A DNA stretch of 64,000 nt, taken from contig NC_081553.1 in the NCBI RefSeq assembly GCF_963082655.1, positions 14,660,643-14,724,642 on the forward strand, given 5' to 3'. Below are positions 33,481-45,914 of the stretch, piece after piece (position 1 is the stretch's first letter; each line of letters opens with the position of its first letter). The notes below the pieces were generated by a model. That model was not told the DNA's origin. It searched no databases and saw only the letters and a list, made by a program, of their open reading frames with translations. Both the position numbers and the translations under genes were made by a program. Source of the stretch: Stomoxys calcitrans. Lineage: Eukaryota; Arthropoda; Insecta; Diptera; Muscidae.

Positions 33481-35160
33481 GCTTGCTTTGAAGATAAACA
33501 AAAAAAAATTTTGGGTTTCGGTAATACCCATAAGCTTGAGATTTGCTGTAAAATTTTGAGAGCACAAACATGTCTCTGTTATTTCAATCCTCATTGGTTC
33601 TTTACATCAAGAATGCAAGGTATAGTCAGGGTGAGAAAATCCATATAAACAATTTCTCGATTTATCTTTAATAAGTAGATAAGAAGCAATTCTTATCTAT
33701 TATTTATTTGGCTATAAACAAAGAACTTGAACAATGCGATCGATCTATGATGGATGGTATGCAAGATTCGGCCCGGCAAAACTTCGCTCGCTTTTAATTG
33801 CTTTGCCTAAATATCTTTGTTGTGATTTCTGTCACCCGAACCATTCACTCAGCATTTGCAATTTTACCTAAAGGCATTTTATTTTAACTTAAATGGTTGT
33901 TCGAAGCTCTGACTCATTAAGAACTCAAACTCAGTGCGCCTATTGGCTATCACTTACATCACAGCGCATGCCTAAATGTGTGTGTGTGTAGTGAGCATAA
34001 AGACAACATGTCGAGAAGTTCCTGTTTGACCACTATTGTTTATTGAAATTACCCAAAGCAGCTAGAAAGGAATCCCCTGAAATGCCCTTTAAGTTCACTA
34101 TCATCATCATCATGATTTTGTGCGAATCTTTGTTTCTAGAATAGTTCTAGCCTCACTTGCTCATACAAAATGATAATGGGAATGATGCTGATGCAGGGCT
34201 AGCGATAGTGCTTAATTTGACTGCAGCGGTGGTGATTCACTTCGTTGCATTATTACCACAATGAATATTGTGGTTTTATACAATATGTTTTTTTTTCTAT
34301 AACAAAAGTAATCAGTTGGTCAATTTGCAATACCTGTGCGCCTTTGTTGGAATAGAGTTCTTTGCTCTTTTCTGGTAAAATACCATTTTAAAACTAGTTT
34401 TCTCTGTTAGCAACTCCTCCTTTTAGAACAAGAATCCTTTTCTTTTAGCATTAACCTTGAATGTGATGGTGGGTTTTTCCATTTACCAGCATTGTCATTA
34501 GCAAGGTATCTGGTTTGTTGATTGCCTATAATTCACCCAGTGAATGGCAAAATGAGATGCTGCATCTTTGGCATCATTAAATGGGAGTTGTAATAAAATT
34601 CTGCAAGAACAAAGATAATCAGCAAAAAATATTGCAATACCTAATTGGCCCATATGAAGGTCTTCTGGCGAGGCTTCCAACAAATATCCTAGTGAGAAAT
34701 CTGTTTAAGATAAAACCATAAAATATTCGAAACCTACATTCGTTCCCTGGCCATTAAAAGGATGCATATAAAATATAGAAGTTTATTACTTTGTTGTTAT
34801 GGATGCGGAACAAAATAAAATCTTCATAAACAAGAAAGCAGTCATTCATTTTACTAGACAGATTGGATTTAAATAGTTCTTTGGAATGGTTATGATTATA
34901 AGCAAATGTAGGATAATAACCTCCCTTATAATTCTACCAATGCACTTAACTTGTGATGTGCAAGGAAGTATTACAGTCCTATAGGGAGTGTAATAGCATT
35001 GAATACTTTACAGGGTACTCCCAACGAAATTTGTTATCCAATATAACAAAAGTGTTTGCTTAAAAAATAGTTTTTATTTACTGAAAAAGTTAAAGCAGAA
35101 ACATTTTCATCCCTTTCACAAATCTCAGGAAACTTGTTGTGGTTCAGCAACCACCCGATG
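33481..35160. other. Intron 2 sequence with one Helentron 3' end
   Basis: 33715-33805 is a Helentron 3' end: GATGGATGGTATGCAAGATT then TTCGGCCCGGCAAAA and CGCTTTTAATTGC. The rest is AT-rich without coding signal. A TG run (GTGTGTGTGTGTA) lies at 33979-33991. Confidence 0.4.
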
Positions 35161-35437
35161 AATTCCATCCTGTCACCGACCTAGAGTTGGGTAGTTCCGG
35201 ATGGAACTAGTTCAATGGAACTTATCCAATTAAGGAACTGCTGGAACTAGTTCCATCTCTTTCCTTCTTATAGTTCCATAGTTCCTTTTTTTTGCATGTA
35301 CACTTTTCTTTTGGTCCCTTTTGTTATTGTTATTTGTAGACCACCTGATTGGCATGCCATATTTTGTTTTTTGTTGTATGAAGCTGACAACAACTAAATA
35401 GAAGCGTCAACTTTTGTAATGGACAGCAACTGTGTAC

Positions 35438-35446
35438 GTTGTGATT
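35438..35446. repeat. 9-bp target duplication, left
   Basis: GTTGTGATT, identical to 35684-35692. Confidence 0.85.
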
Positions 35447-35683
35447 CAGGATTCACTGAATAAGGTTAAGCCAAGCGATCAGCCGATATACTTTTTTTTT
35501 AATATTTGGCAGTACTTGGCATTGAGGATGTCAACTTGTTCTCTTTTTACATTCATTCTTTGTTTACGTTTTCTCCTATATGATGACATTTTCAATCGTC
35601 AGATTTGACATCCTTAATGATGTTTATGGGGCCTATCCACTTTGTGTTTTGCATGTGACCTAACCTTCTATTAGTGAATCCTG
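35447..35683. mobile_element. Short MITE with CAGGATTCACT ends and 9-bp duplication
   Basis: 237 bp, ends CAGGATTCACT and AGTGAATCCTG, perfect 9-bp duplication GTTGTGATT on both sides. The body shares TTTTTACATTCATTCTTTGT and TGATGTTTATGGGGCC with one arm of the element at 18484-18919. A 9-bp duplication fits Mutator-like elements; hAT and P elements make 8 bp. Family inferred only from that. Confidence 0.82.
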
Positions 35684-35692
35684 GTTGTGATT
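35684..35692. repeat. 9-bp target duplication, right
   Basis: Second copy of GTTGTGATT. Confidence 0.85.
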
Positions 35693-36039
35693 TAGGTGAA
35701 AGGAAAATAAATTATTTGTGGCAACCACGTTAAATGAGTGTGGTGGCACAAATATAGAAACGTGGTGGCATTCAAAGCGGGTGAGGTGCCCTCTTTGGTG
35801 GCATTCAATTGCATATACAGTCGGAATGTTTGTATCAAAATGTACAATAAAAACCACTCATTTTAAGGTTCAAAACAAAATTCAAAGGACTTTTTTTGTT
35901 TTGTATAAAGGGATCAGAAATGGGATCGCAAATGAAAAAGAAGCCAAGGAACTAAGAAAAGGAACTAGTTCGTTTTGTGGAAGGGAACTAAAAGGAGCTA
36001 TCACTAAAAAGAACTAAAAAAGCCACTTCTACATCGATC

Positions 36040-37725
36040 CCGCTCTGGCCATTTCGATGGCTTACATATGTTTCATCTACTATGTTCAGTGGCTCGACAA
36101 ATGGCACGTTGGCAAGACCGATAACTCGTTCTCCCAGCTCAAACGAACAACTCCTAACATATTCATCCGAGTCACTTCATTTCCTGGAATTCCTTTATGT
36201 CCGGCAACCCATGCCAGCGTCACATCGCGGATCCGGAGTCTACCTAGGGACTCTAAACAAGACGCCACATACCTCCACCTCATCGTCCTTGAAACCAAGG
36301 CTTTGAGCGCTGCCATACTGTCCACATAAATCCTGACATTTTAGGGTGGTGGATCCCTTACCAGAATTTCTCTGACAGCTACTGTAATGGCACAGACTTC
36401 TGCCTGAAAGACAGTACACGTGTCCGGAAGTTTCAGAGACATACTGATGATGAGTGCGTCGGAGTAGACCCCCAATCGATGTTGAGTGCGTCGTAGTAAG
36501 CATCAGTGAAGATTGAGGTCTCATCTTCCTCAAACACAGTATTCGCCCTCCATTCATCCCTACCGGGAAAACTAATACTGAATGTCCTAGTCCCAATCGG
36601 TACAGGTTCCAGATAGTCTGTGACAGATAACTGTGGCCGCACCAGCCCTCCTTCAGGAAACTAAGCTCCCTCAGGCAAAGCGAGACTTTGGCGGCGCAGT
36701 TCCTAATATAGAATTTAATGGGCTGCATACTCAGCATCGCTTCAAGACTTGCCTGCGGTGCGGATCTCAATGCCCCTGTGAATCTGACGCGGGCCAATTT
36801 CTGGACCTTCTCGAACTTCCTGTACGAGGTCTCTTATCAACGGCCCTATAGGTCAGTGCTGGTCTCTTAATGGTCTTGTACATAAAATAAATCATCTTGA
36901 GGGTTACTCCCCACTTCCTACCGAACACCCTCCTGAGCAAAAAGGGCACAGTGCCTCTTCTAAGACAGCTTCGAATCGAGGAGTATGCCAAGGTACTTCG
37001 CCTCCTTCGATCTCGATAATCGTCGACAGAAACCTTCCTCAGACCAGCAACACGACCTCGTCCGCATAAGTGACGTGCCATCTTCGCCGATATCCAACAG
37101 GGTTTCATTCATCCCAAGGTTCCACAGAATCGGCTAGAACACCCCTCCCTGAGGAGTTCCTTTTGTGCATTTAAGAACATTTCGTACACTAATTCGCAAC
37201 TGAGGGACTTTGATTAGTTTACTGGGGAAAATCTTTTGAATCTTTTATGGATTTCGATGTTGTCAACCATTTATTGCCCTGTCTAATCTACACACAAGTT
37301 TATTATTAATGAATCGGACCGAAATCTAAACTCCGGTATCTTGTATCTGCGATTGAAAAGCTCCATTTCTGCGATTCGACAATCTCCTCAGTGACCTTTC
37401 CATGATCTCGATAATCGTCGATAGAAACCTTCCTCAGACAAGCAACACGACCTCGTCCGCATAAGTGACGTGCCATCTTCGCCGATATCCAACAGGGTTT
37501 CATTCATCCCAAGGTTCCACAGAATCGGCTAGAACACCCCTCCCTGAGGAGTTCCTCTTGTGGATTTAAGAACATTTCGTACACTAATTCGCAACGGACG
37601 AACTTTGGTTAGTTTTCAGCGGAAAATCTTTTATGGATTTCGATGTTGTCAACCATTAAGCGTCTTTATTGCCCTGCCTAATCTACACACAATTTTGTTA
37701 TTAACAAATCGGAACTTATAATTAT
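36040..37725 (-). pseudogene. Non-LTR retrotransposon ORF2 remnant (RT end and RNase H)
   Basis: Minus strand in several frames: RWHVTYADEVVLLV near 37490-37440 (YADD box, last Asp changed to Glu in one copy), then KFYIRNCAAKVSLCLRELSF (36720-36650), FSISFPGRDEWRANTVFEED and the RNase H pieces IFTDAYYD, DSMAALKALVSRT (36325-36287) and VTLAWVAGHKGIPGNEV (36213-36160). It resembles RNase-H-bearing LINEs of the R1/LOA type. Stops and frameshifts throughout. Confidence 0.78.
37011..37710. repeat. Tandem duplication of a LINE segment
   Basis: The segment beginning TCTCGATAATCGTCG at about 37012 and including GGCTAGAACACCCCTCCCTG and TTCGTACACTAATTCGCAAC recurs from about 37407, a period of about 395 bp with few changes. 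The duplication spans the YADD-box coding region. Confidence 0.82.
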
Positions 37726-37727
37726 AC

Positions 37728-39013
37728 CCTCGACCATAGGATGGGGGCATACTAATTTCGTCATTCTGTTTGTAACTATTCGAAATATTCGTCTGAGACC
37801 CCATAAAGTATATATATTCTTGATCGTCGTGATATATTATGTCGATCTAGCCATGTCCGTCCGTCCGTCTGTCTGTCGAAAGCACGCTAACTTTCGAAGG
37901 AGTAAAGCTAGCCGCTTGAAATTTTCCACTAATACTTCTTATCAGTGTAGGTCGGTTGGGATTGTAAATGGGCCATATCGGTCCATGTTTTCATATAGCT
38001 GCCATATAAATCGATCTTGGGTCTTGACTTCTTGAGTATCTAGAGTGCGCAATTCTGGTTCGATTTGACTGAAATTGCACGTGGTGTTTTGGTATCACTT
38101 CCTACAACTGCGCTAAGTATGGTTTAAATCGGTCCATATTTTGATATAGCTGCCATATAAACCGATCTTGGGTCTTGACTTCTTGAGCCTCTAGTGCGCA
38201 ATTCTTATCCGATTGGAATGGAATTTTGCACGACGTGTTTTGTTGTGCCAAGTATGGTTAAAATCGGTCTATAATCTTATATAGCCGATCTTGGGTCTTG
38301 AGAGCTTGAGCCTCTAGAGGGCGCAATTCTTATCCGATTAGAATGAATTTCGCCTCGAAGTATTTTGTTATGATATCCAACAACTGTGCCAAGTATGGTT
38401 CAAATTGGTTTATAACCTGATATAGATGTCATGTAAACCGATCTTGGGACTTGACTTCTTGAGCTTCTAGAGCTTCTAGAGGGGGCAATTCCTATCCGAT
38501 TTGGCTAAAATTTTGCATGACGTATTTTATTCTTACTTTCAACAACTGTGTCAAATAAGTTTCAAATCGGTTCATAACTTGATATAGCTGCCATATAAAC
38601 CGATCTGGGATCTTGACTTCTTGAGTCTCTAGAGGTCGCACTTATTATCCGATTTGCCTGAAATTTTGTACGACGGATCCTCTCATGACCATCAACACAC
38701 ATGTTCATTGTGGTCTGAATCGGTCTATAGCCTGATACAGCTCGCGTATAAATCGATCTCTCTATTTTACTTCTTCAGCCCCCAAAGGGCGCAATTCTTA
38801 TTCGAATTGACTGACATTTTATACAGTACTCCAACATATAATTTAATTGTGGTCCAAACGGGACCATATCTTCATATCGCTCTAATAGCAGAGCAAATCT
38901 TTTCTTATATCCTTTTTTGCCTAAGAAGAGATGCCGGGAAAAGAACTAGACAAATGCGATCCATGGTGGAGGGTATATAAGATTCGGCCCGGCCGAATTT
39001 TTACTTGATTTTG
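37728..39013 (+). mobile_element. Helentron/DINE-1-like element, family 1, complete
   Basis: Start AATTATACCCTCGACCATAG, then ATATATTCTTGATCGTCGTG, GTCCGTCCGTCTGTCTGTCG (37856-37877), six array units, GGTGGAGGGTATATAAGATT, the perfect hairpin TTCGGCCCGGCCGAA (38983-38997) and TTTTACTTGATTTT. It ends 35 bases before elongase exon 2's donor side. Confidence 0.83.
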
Positions 39014-39047
39014 AATAATTTTAAGCAAGTCATAGATAAATTCTTAC

Positions 39048-39185
39048 CTTTACTATGTAGGCATATGTTATACTGATGGCAATTGTGGGGAAGGGCGAAC
39101 TCATCAGGAACCAATCTCTTGTTCTGGGATCTGATTTGTTGTCCATAAGATCTCGCCAGCCATCATATATATATGTGATGATGGT
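39048..39185 (-). CDS. Elongase exon 2
   Basis: 46 codons, residues 7-52. Acceptor TTTTTTAG ends at 39186, donor GTAAGA starts at 39047. It encodes TIITYIYDGWRD, then DPRTRDWFLMSSPFPT (the conserved DPR..DW.LM.SP.PT block) and the first membrane segment ending YAYIVK. An internal ATG (residue 19 of the protein) could be a start, but the family usually has about 15 to 25 residues before DPR, which favours a start in an upstream exon. Confidence 0.93.
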
Positions 39186-39189
39186 CTAA

Positions 39190-40617
39190 AAAAATTAAAA
39201 ACAAAATATAAATATATAATTATTGTAGTGTTTGACTTGTTGCAGGTTTTTAAGAAAAATCTTACGTTACTAGATAGTTGAAGGCATGTGTTAGGTACAT
39301 AGTAATTTTCTCGGTTTAATGATTTTAAGAAACTGCGAATTACCAAGAATTAAAGTTTCCGTTAATTGTAATAAACACTTTTAGTTGAAATTACATGGTA
39401 CTGGTTTACTACCTCAATAATGGAAGACGTATGAATGGTATTGCTTTAATACCTTAATAATGGAAGAATTAATCAATGGATAACTGTATATTGAGGGTTG
39501 AGTAATTATAGTTGAAATTAATGTAAGCGTTCCGTAATTAGGCACAAAAGCTTAGCTGTTGTTGTTGTTAAAAAAAAATATTTTTTTAGCAAGCAATATA
39601 AAATAACTTATCTGAAGATTAAAGTGCTTATTACTATCAAAGATACATTGCAGCGTATTAAAAAGTCATCTATGTCATCATAGAAAAGAAATCTAAAATC
39701 TATCAGCATTTTCAAAAACTTCAAAGCTTTGAAATTGTTCAACTCATATCTCAAAAACACATTTTTTAGACTTGTAGGGCCTTTTTCACAAAAACTTAAT
39801 GAAGATTTGTTATAGGTTCATTTGACAGTTCTGTTAATGAAATCTGTCAAGTAAACCTAGTTCAAATCTATATAAAGCTTTGTAAATACCGGTGATAGAC
39901 TTTATATCTACACTCAATTTAATATTGAAAATCATTTGTTTTTGTAATATTTCTCTATTAATTAAGAAAAAGGGGTTTGTTACAGCTAAAACCATAATTC
40001 ATGGAAATAACTATTTAATTTTTTTTGTAATTTTAATATCTTGTATGCTAATGTTATTCAAATTGATAAATTAATATTTAAATGTTGAACAATATCTTTT
40101 ATAAATCTGAGGAAAGCGTTTCCTGTTTCATCAATGAGTTGCAAATATTTTTATTATTTATAACCTCTAAGCCATTGTACTTTACAAAGCTTAACTATTT
40201 GTTTTATAATATGTGGCTTATCTTACGTTAAACAAAGAAATAATGTGCTAGTACTAGATATTGTGGAAAAAATTTTAAATTAGTTTTTAAGGTTGCCAGC
40301 ATATCCCGTTATACAAAAAAAAAGAAAGTTTACAAAAATCGAATCTAATGATCCTTTGCTCATGGAAATATTTACATAACAAAGGAATTTTTCAGGAAAA
40401 ACAAATTTATATGCGAACTAATAACAGATTTTGGATTTCTTTCGCAATAAATTAAGAAATTTTAATTTTTTAAAAAAAATTCCAATTTTTAAAGAAAAAA
40501 TATAATTTTTTATTAATATTAATATAATTATAAGTTGAGTCCAGATTTTTATGTAAAATCGAAATTTCACCATATATATTCGAAATTCAGATTTTCGAAG
40601 TTCCCTAGTCATTAAAT
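39190..40617. other. Intron 1 sequence, nothing recognised
   Basis: AT-rich (for example 40460-40530 is nearly all A and T). Short frames here look random. Confidence 0.35.
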
Positions 40618-41740
40618 GTATAGGTTAGGTTAGGTTAGGTTGAAAAGAGGGTGCAGATATTAATTCGCCCCATGCCACTGTGGACATACACCTATGCCAG
40701 TAATCGGCTTGTTGTCCGCTCTAAAAAGTATAAAGTAACCTCTATAAAGAATATTTTAAGTTAGCAATTCCGTGCTACTTACAAAATCCTTAATTCTTTT
40801 CACTCCCCTAAGTTGGTTCATGTCTGGTATTGTGTCTCCGCCAAAGTGCCGGTATCTGTTAGACGCGAAAGCCGGGCAATGACGAAGGAAATGCTCCAAC
40901 GTCTCATCATCTTTCCCGCATGCCCTACACATGCTATCACTTGGCGCACCGATTTTACATAAGTGAGCTCGTAGTCCTATGTAACCCGTTATGATACCAA
41001 TAGCTATACTGACCTACTTTTTGCTTCCTTTCAGCAATAGCCTCGCCTTCTCAAGATCTGGATCCCCCATAGGATTTTTGCCGTCCTTCCGGCCGTTTCG
41101 CTGTTCCACAATGTTGCATGCGCATTCGTCGCCCACTCCCTTAACATGGACTGCGTCGTCCCGAAAGGCTTCGGCCTTCACCGCCAAATCGTTTGCCCTT
41201 TTATTTCTCCTTATTCCGTTATGGCCCGGCACCCAAACGATGCGGATTTTCCCATCCTCAGAGAAGGCGTTAATTTCCTTCTACACTGGTTGCTATTGCC
41301 CTTATGGCAATTTTACTGTCGGTTAAGATGTTCAGACTCGACGTACTCGCGTTAGCACCACACCACTCTCCGCCTGCAGGACCGTATTATGTTCAGGCAG
41401 TCTAAAAACAGATCTCAGTCCCTGGGTTCTTAATGTAAAGCCCCAGGCCCACTCTGTCCTCTAGCTTTGATCCATCTGTGTAACATGATGGCAATGCTAG
41501 GGTTCCGTCAATCCAAGACTGTCCCAATGGCAGCAGTGCCTCGCACTCGACTTCAAGGTTCATCTCAGGTATCCTATCGGAATCCTCTTCCCTTCGTTCC
41601 AGGTTTCCTATCGTCGCCTCGATTATTCTCCCATCGTCCTAAGTCTCATAGCCGCAGTGGCTGCCTCACACTTTACGTAAGGCTTATGGGTCTGTAGGCC
41701 TTTGGTGTCGCATAACTTGCCTTGCCGTGCTTGGGTATAA
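40618..41740 (-). pseudogene. Non-LTR retrotransposon 3' end (RNase H, zinc motif, TTAGG tail)
   Basis: Minus strand: CYTDGSKLEDRVGLGLYIKN (about 41495-41435, first RNase H Asp), ILTDSKIAIRAIA after stops, IRIVWVPGHNGIRRNKRAND (about 41240-41190), then AHLCKIGAPSDSMCRACGKD and DETLEHFLRHCPAFASNRY (the CxxC...H....C end of many LINE ORF2 proteins). The element ends with a tail of AACCT repeats, seen on plus as TAGGTTAGGTTAGGTTAGGT at 40620-40640. Same family as the fragment at 8503-8605. Confidence 0.85.
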
Positions 41741-43077
41741 ATGTTAAATGTTTACTAAATTAAACTTTACTACAAATAATTAACGCATTTCCACATAAAA
41801 ACTCGCAAAATTTCGATTTTGCATAAAATAACGAACTCTAATCATATGTATTAAACAATTTTTTATGAATTATTTGAAATTCTATTTTTTCTTATTTTCT
41901 TCTTTAATTTGTCTTTCTAATAGCTGATGGTTTTTAATAACATTAGAAATATACTGTCAAGGAAATTTTTTTTGTGATTGTACAGATTCACATATTATTT
42001 CGATAAACTTGTCGAATTAAATAAAATATTGTTGTTTCTTGCACGACTGATATTAAAATTATAATAGTCGTTTTGAGTTTGTTTGTTTTTGGCTGTCACA
42101 AAATTGTCTTGGTTAAGTCGTTTTCCTTTCGCTTTGTTATTACCAAGCCTTTTGTTAGCTTTATACATGTATGTATGTAATACCTTTGTAATCTATTTAA
42201 TATATTAATTTCTATTTCCATTATCATATAACTTTATATTATTTCCGCTTTTTATTGCATGTAAGCGAGAAAATTCTGTTTCCTATTATCTTTGCAAATA
42301 TTAGCACTTAGATAAGATCTAAGATCGCAACAAGTGTATAACACTTAAATGAAAAGCAAAACCAAAATCCACTCAAACGCTCTCCCAAAGCTCTGAGAAA
42401 AAATCTACTCTTCACTCAAAAAGTCTTATAGTTTTGGAGTCATAACTACTCTCATGCTCATTTAAGCTGAGACTCTGGTATAACGGTTTGAATAGGCAAT
42501 ATTGATCTCCCTCTCTTTGGTAAAGACACACACACACACTCAGATGCCTGAAAACATAATGAGAATTGTGCCTGGTGGGCTGCTATTGCTGTAGGTGTTG
42601 TTTGTTTTTCATTGTTGTTAGTGGTTGTTGTTTTGGCTGACGTTTGCTTTTGTTTACAATTTTTATCGACTCCCATTAAAGGAGAGTACCAGAGTGCGTA
42701 TGATTGTTGTTGTTGCCAATAATGTGAGGGGGAAACGGAAAGAAATAATAATTATTTCCTATGAACTAGATGTCCTCAACGTAAATTTTTTTATTGATAA
42801 ATGAATGGAATAAGCTGTTTGTATATAAAACTAGTTTCTAGGGGCAGTATTCTCAAAGGTAAATATTTTTGCACTACAGTTTGTTGACATTTGCTTTCAC
42901 GCTAATAAATTTAGAACACATTGGATAATTAATTCGCAATGAATTTATAAATAATTACAAAATGTAATTTGATTTTTAACAAGAGGTTCAATAAGTCAAC
43001 AATAAAAAAATTGCTGAGACAAGAGGAAGGGTTTTTTTGTGATACTTTTTGTTGCATGTTCTGAATAAATAAATAAA
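41741..43077. other. Intron 1 sequence, nothing recognised
   Basis: AT-rich, with a CA run at 42529-42540 and GTT-repeat tracts near 42597-42640 and 42700-42715. Little sign of transposon, so this may be older unique intron sequence; no coding signal. Confidence 0.35.
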
Positions 43078-43657
43078 ACAAGTAAAAATGTGTTAAGTTC
43101 GGCCGTGTCGAACTTTGGATACCCACCACCAAGGATATAATAATCCTTCTATATTATCATACTGCTTTATTCATAATTATATTTAAATAGGGGCAATAAA
43201 CTCTGCAATAAGCCACTGCTATATTCATAATTATATTTTAATAGGGGCAATGAATCAGCTTTTTATGGGATTATTCATTGATTCATAATTCAGCGAAATC
43301 CGGTAATAATTAAAGCTTTTATGGGTCAGACCCTTAATCGGCATATCGGTTAATATAACAGCTATATAGTCCGATTTGAACCAAATTTGGGTCAGATTGC
43401 AGGAGGCTTAAGACAACTCACGTTATTACAACTCGGGTAATAAATGTGGCTTTCATGGGTTCCATACCCTTAAACTGCAGATCGGTATATACAGCAGCTT
43501 TATCTAAAAATAGTCCGATTTTCGGACGGACAGACACACGGACATCGTTTAATCTCCTTACTATTACTTAGTAGGGTTTGGAAATGGATATTTCGATGTG
43601 TTGCAAACGGAACGACTAAATGAATAAACCCCCTTTGCTTTGGTGGTGGGTATAAAA
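43078..43657 (-). mobile_element. Helentron/DINE-1-like element, family 1, short copy
   Basis: Minus strand: start TTTTTATACCCACCACCAAA, TTTCGATGTGTTGCAAACGG block (plus), CGGACGGACAGACACACGGA, two to three array units, and a hairpin with one mismatch, GTTCGGCCGTGTCGAAC (43097-43113), then TTTTTACTTGTTTT at 43078. Confidence 0.8.
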
Positions 43658-43744
43658 ATAATTTAAAAAAGGCATGGAGTGTTTAAAATGACTTTGAACA
43701 AATGTTTGAGGGCAAATATATATAAAAACTCAAAAGGAAATACT

Positions 43745-43972
43745 AAGGAACAGGGGCAAACTTCTCACATATCAATGAGTGCAGTCCGATTCAAGTTTTA
43801 AGCTCAATGATAAGGGGCCTCCTTTTTATAGCCGAGTCCGAACGGCATGCCGCAGTGCGACACCTCTTTGGGAAAACCACCGCTGAAAAATCTGATGGTC
43901 TCAGCAGGATTCGAACCCAGTCGTTCAGCGTCATAGGCGGACATGCTAACCTCGCGCGACGGTGGCTCCCTT
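43745..43972 (-). mobile_element. tRNA-derived SINE, internally deleted
   Basis: Minus-strand copy with GGGGCAAACTTCTCACATAT, GCCGAGTCCGAACGGCATGC, B box GGATTCGAACCC (plus) at about 43908-43919 and GCGGACATGCTAACCTCGCG. The middle is shortened, and the flanking CGCGACGGTGGCTCCC is the head. Confidence 0.82.
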
Positions 43973-45574
43973 CCTGGAAACATAGCGGCTACAATTTTCC
44001 ACAAAAAAATGGAATATATTTATCCATTTTAGAGAGTTAACGAAGGATTTTGAGAATTTTCGAACCACAGTGATGTGGGCACCCCCAACTAATGGTTTTT
44101 GGAAGAAGAGCACAAATATGTAATTTAAAATTCGGAACAACGAGAATTCATCATGTGGCCAGTCGCCTTAAGATTGGTACTATGTTCGCTTTTTGCTAAA
44201 GAAATTCTTCTTTAAAAAGAAAATCAAGAATGAGGATGGCAATTTTTCAAAAGAATTCTAGACTTTCCAGTAATAAAATGTATCTGCGAAATTAATGACA
44301 TAAATGGAAACTTTAAAGTATAACTGTTACAATAATAGCTGGCGAAGGAATACCTGCGAAAATGCCGTAGCACTCCCGAAAACCCTCCGAACAAGTAAAA
44401 AATCTTCGTAAAAGGGATCTAGTTCGGAATCAAACATACATTTGCTACCTACTTCCATACTACAATACATAAAGGAATGAGACTTTCGGAACTAATTCAA
44501 GGAAGTCTTAAAAAGAACACAATTTCTCTTTGATAATTGAACATGCTAAGATTTTAGGAATTATACAATATATACAAACTGCTTGGTCTTATTTTTTGGT
44601 AAGTCGCATTGTAAAGGTAAGGTGAGTCGCATAGAAAGGAACCTTTTATAGAAAAGGTTCATGATGATTACATAGTCCTTTAACTTGTATATTTCACAAA
44701 CTTTTTCAACACTATTGAGCGTAATTTCGTAATAATTTACAAATAAATTTTCTATTTACGAAGCAACAAAAAGAGGAATTGGTTAAAATGCTGCATTCCA
44801 CATGTCAACTTGCATGAATCTAATCTGTGCCACTTTAACGATACTAGGAAGACCAAGCAGACATTGCATCTTCATCGTATACGGTATTTGCATGCATGTT
44901 TCCAACTAGAATTTAAAAAAAAAATGCTTATACTCTTGCTCTGATTCGAACCAGTGTTTTCTGCGCCAACATTCCAACCTCCAAGTTCTATACGACTTTG
45001 AGTTTGGTGATATATAAAACTCAATTAAAATGCATACCTTTCTTTTCAGGGAATACATGAATTCAGTAATTTCAATTTCTAGTCCCAGTTCTTGTAAAGT
45101 ATTTTTGGAAGTGAGTAAGGCACTAGAAGACTACTAAAACATTTTAGAAATCCACAACAGTTGCAGTGGAAGCCAATAATCAATGCAAATTTAGGTTATG
45201 CTAATATACGAGTATATGTTCTGGTAACTAGAAATAGAGTTGTTTATAGCAAAGGTGATTGAACTTGGATCATCACATGTTTTAATGGGTAAGTTCAAAT
45301 GGGATTAAAAACAAATGCTTTTGGAAGTACAATGCTGTTATTCGAAAGAAATACATACTCTAACACATTTGCACTAATTCACTAAAAGACCAAAAATATA
45401 AATATTCATGCTTAAATTGTAAAAAATACGCAGCGGAGTGGCCCGTTCAGCTAGTATGGTATAATGGTTGGCGATCATGAAGTGTTTAGATAGAATCTAA
45501 GTAGATCCATCCGCCCTGTCCATCTTTTCGCGGCCTGCAATCCTTTCCCATGAATATCGCATCAAAGACCTGCG
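43973..45574. other. Intron 1 sequence, nothing recognised
   Basis: No repeats or coding signal that I recognise. The stretch 45435-45510 (TTCAGCTAGTATGGTATAAT...) has a faint tRNA-like look but no B box. Confidence 0.3.
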
Positions 45575-45672
45575 CGATATATTCTCTCATATCAGTTAGT
45601 ACTGTCCGATGAAAGTGTCAGCTCAGTGATAAGTGGTATCCTTTTTATTGATGTCTCTGAACGGTGTGGCGT
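45575..45672 (-). mobile_element. SINE tail fragment
   Basis: TTCTCTCATATCAGTTAGTA, TGTCCGATGAAAGTGTCAGC and CTGAACGGTGTGGCGTAA match the SINE body in minus orientation. Confidence 0.55.
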
Positions 45673-45914
45673 AAAGATAAAAAACAGTTTTTTTTTCTTA
45701 TATTAAGTCTTAAGCCAAAATAAGCTTTAATCACCTCTTCATTGATAGCGTCAATCTCCGCTTCAATGATTGTAAATTTTGATTAATTTTTAATTGATCC
45801 AATTAAAAAAATTATTGGAATTTTTTTTTAACTTATTTTTGAAAGGGAAATTTTGAGGGAAAAAATGGAGAGTATGCGTTTCAAAAAATCAACTTTTTGT
45901 TTTTTCGGGGAAAG

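Larger units (their letters stand above)
35161..36020. repeat. Region with GGAACTAGTTCC palindromes
   Basis: GGAACTAGTTC, GGAACTGCTGGAACTAGTTCC and AGTTCCATAGTTCC occur at 35190-35295, and GGAACTAAG, GGAACTAGTTCG, GGGAACTAAAAGGA at 35947-36000. The two blocks bracket the 9-bp-duplication MITE and may be the two ends of one older element into which the MITE jumped. Confidence 0.4.

Noticed and set aside
39048..39185. Start of the elongase at the internal ATG of exon 2
   Set aside because: It would remove the conserved residues before the DPR block, and the upstream part of the exon reads in frame as ELO sequence after a good acceptor; kept only as an alternative.
39104..39346. 80-codon minus-strand frame crossing the exon 2 acceptor
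   Set aside because: It is partly in another frame than the elongase peptide and reads through the intron.
40620..40642. TTAGG-type telomere repeat
   Set aside because: It has only four units, is inside the chromosome, and sits exactly at the 3' end of a LINE remnant; the fragment near 8500 shows the same tail.
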